Positions 6,016 through 7,160 of a stretch of DNA of 7,160 nucleotides are shown here, one piece after another (the first letter of the stretch is position 1; every line of letters starts with the position of its first letter). The stretch is taken from assembly GCA_021731215.1 (NCBI GenBank), contig JAKFXU010000306.1, positions 1-7,160 on the forward strand, read 5' to 3'. Position numbers and translations under genes: made by a program. The notes beneath the pieces were generated by a model. The model was not told the origin of the DNA and did not search any database. It saw only the letters and a list, made by a program, of their open reading frames with translations. This DNA comes from Rhodoferax sp. (GTDB taxonomy: Bacteria > Pseudomonadota > Gammaproteobacteria > Burkholderiales > Burkholderiaceae_C).

Positions 6016-7160
6016 TCAATCCGGCAGCGAGACCCGCAACGTGGCGTCGGAACGCTTATGCAGATCAGGCAGCAGTTCCAAACCGAGTCCGGGCTTGTCA
6101 TTGAGACTGATCATGCCGTTTTGCACGGTGGGCAGTTCCGTCACCAGTTCCTGGTACCAGCCGCTATAGAAGGCGCGCACGCTTTCCTGGATCAGGGCGT
6201 TGGGCGCATGCAGGGACAGATGGGTGGACGCCGCCCACACCACCGGGCCGGTGCAGTCGTGCGGCGCCACCGGCAGTTGCCAGGCGTCGGCCATGGCGGC
6301 GATCTTGCGCGCCTCGGTCAGGCCGCCGCACCAGCTCAGGTCCAGCATCGCCACGCCGGCCACGCCGGTTTGCAGATAGTCCTTGAAACCCCATTTGTAG
6401 CTCAGGGTTTCGCTGGCGCAGATCAGCGTTTCGCAGTCCTTCGCATAGGCCTTGAGCAGATCGAGGCTGTCCATGCGAATGGCGTCCTCATGCCAGAAGG
6501 TCTTGAAGGGCTTGAGCGCGCGCGCGATCTTCTGCGCCATCGGCAGGCGCCACAGGCTGTGGAACTCGACCATGATGTCCATCTTGTCGCCCACCGCATC
6601 ACGAATCTTGCGGAAAGGTTCAAGTGCGGTGTCAAGATCGGCGTTGCTGATGTACTGGCCGTCGCTCTTTTCGGCGGCCGGGTCGAACGGCCAGATTTTC
6701 ATACCCGTGATGCCCTCGCTCAGCAGGGACTCGGCGAGCTCGTCAGCCCGGTGCAGGAAACCTTCCAGGTCTTCATAGGGACCGGCATGCTGGCCCAGGC
6801 CCCAGTTGGCGGTGCTCTGGTTGACCGTGTTGCGCACGTACTGGTAACCGGCGCAGGTGTTGTAGATGCGGATGGCATCGCGGCTCTTGCCGCCGAGCGC
6901 GGTATGGACCGGCATGTTGGCGGCCTTGCCGAAGATGTCCCACAGCGCGATGTCCACCGCCGAGTTGCCGCGCGTCTCGACGCCGGAGCCGCGCCAGCCC
7001 AGGTAGCCGGTGATGTCCTTGTTGCGCGCCTCGATCGCCAGCGGGTCCTTGCCCAGCAGCTTGGGGCCAACCCATTCATGAATGTAGGCCTCCACCGCCT
7101 GCGCCCCCATGAAGGTCTCGCCCAGACCCACCAGACCTTCATCGGTGTGCAGGCGCACCC
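6016..7160 (-). CDS. Enolase-superfamily protein resembling galactonate dehydratase, N-terminus beyond window
   Basis: About 380 residues are visible and the frame runs off the right edge. The GTG at 7158 is probably an internal Val ([15 protein letters not shown]), so some 30-40 N-terminal residues are missing. Counting from that codon, candidate metal ligands are E198 (VEFH), E224 (WHED) and E250 (ASE), with D273 and H300 (APHDCTGP). The spacing 26, 26, 23 and 27 equals that of mandelate racemase. The second-strand motif is GMKIWPFD rather than KxK, and a His stands two residues after the first ligand (H200), as in galactonate and mannonate dehydratases, where that His acts as base. An ungapped match to my recollection of the E. 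coli DgoD segment (DFHG...PMA...EEP) supports a DgoD-like dehydratase. Glu rather than Asp at the first ligand may be a subfamily trait. The substrate is unknown; the gene heads the cluster with the second enolase-superfamily gene and gluconokinase. Confidence 0.88.
   Translation of the reverse strand, partial: VRLHTDEGLVGLGETFMGAQAVEAYIHEWVGPKLLGKDPLAIEARNKDITGYLGWRGSGVETRGNSAVDIALWDIFGKAANMPVHTALGGKSRDAIRIYNTCAGYQYVRNTVNQSTANWGLGQHAGPYEDLEGFLHRADELAESLLSEGITGMKIWPFDPAAEKSDGQYISNADLDTALEPFRKIRDAVGDKMDIMVEFHSLWRLPMAQKIARALKPFKTFWHEDAIRMDSLDLLKAYAKDCETLICASETLSYKWGFKDYLQTGVAGVAMLDLSWCGGLTEARKIAAMADAWQLPVAPHDCTGPVVWAASTHLSLHAPNALIQESVRAFYSGWYQELVTELPTVQNGMISLNDKPGLGLELLPDLHKRSDATLRVSLPD

Overview
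The window is high-GC, densely coding DNA. Its gene content, codon use and repeat character suggest a betaproteobacterium, most likely Comamonadaceae (Polaromonas/Rhodoferax-like). That placement is inference, resting partly on a repeat inside one gene that I recall from that family and could not search.

Layout: two gene clusters converge. The plus-strand cluster (1-4321) holds the C-terminal end of a TRAP transporter small membrane subunit, a complete TRAP large permease, a full-length UxaA-family sugar-acid dehydratase and an Ldh-family NAD(P)-dependent oxidoreductase. Gaps are 5-25 bases, as in an operon; the substrate-binding subunit presumably lies off the left edge. The minus-strand cluster (7160-4305, read right to left) holds a 5'-truncated enolase-superfamily protein resembling galactonate dehydratase, a complete mandelate-racemase-subgroup enzyme and a GntK-type gluconokinase. 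The last genes of the two clusters overlap tail to tail by 17 bp, so there is no intergenic terminator. No stretch over 300 bases lacks a gene, and I saw no RNA gene, CRISPR array or insertion sequence.

Together the genes look like a sugar-acid (aldonate/uronate/aldarate) uptake and catabolism locus: TRAP import, three dehydratase or isomerase candidates of two unrelated folds, one oxidoreductase and one sugar-acid kinase. The substrate cannot be read from the sequence.

The most notable feature is a GC-rich, REP-like element of about 93 bp that lies in frame inside the Ldh-family gene. It adds about 31 Gly/Pro/Ser/Arg-rich residues to a conserved enzyme. A second, AT-rich hairpin-like segment lies in the 5' coding part of the same gene.
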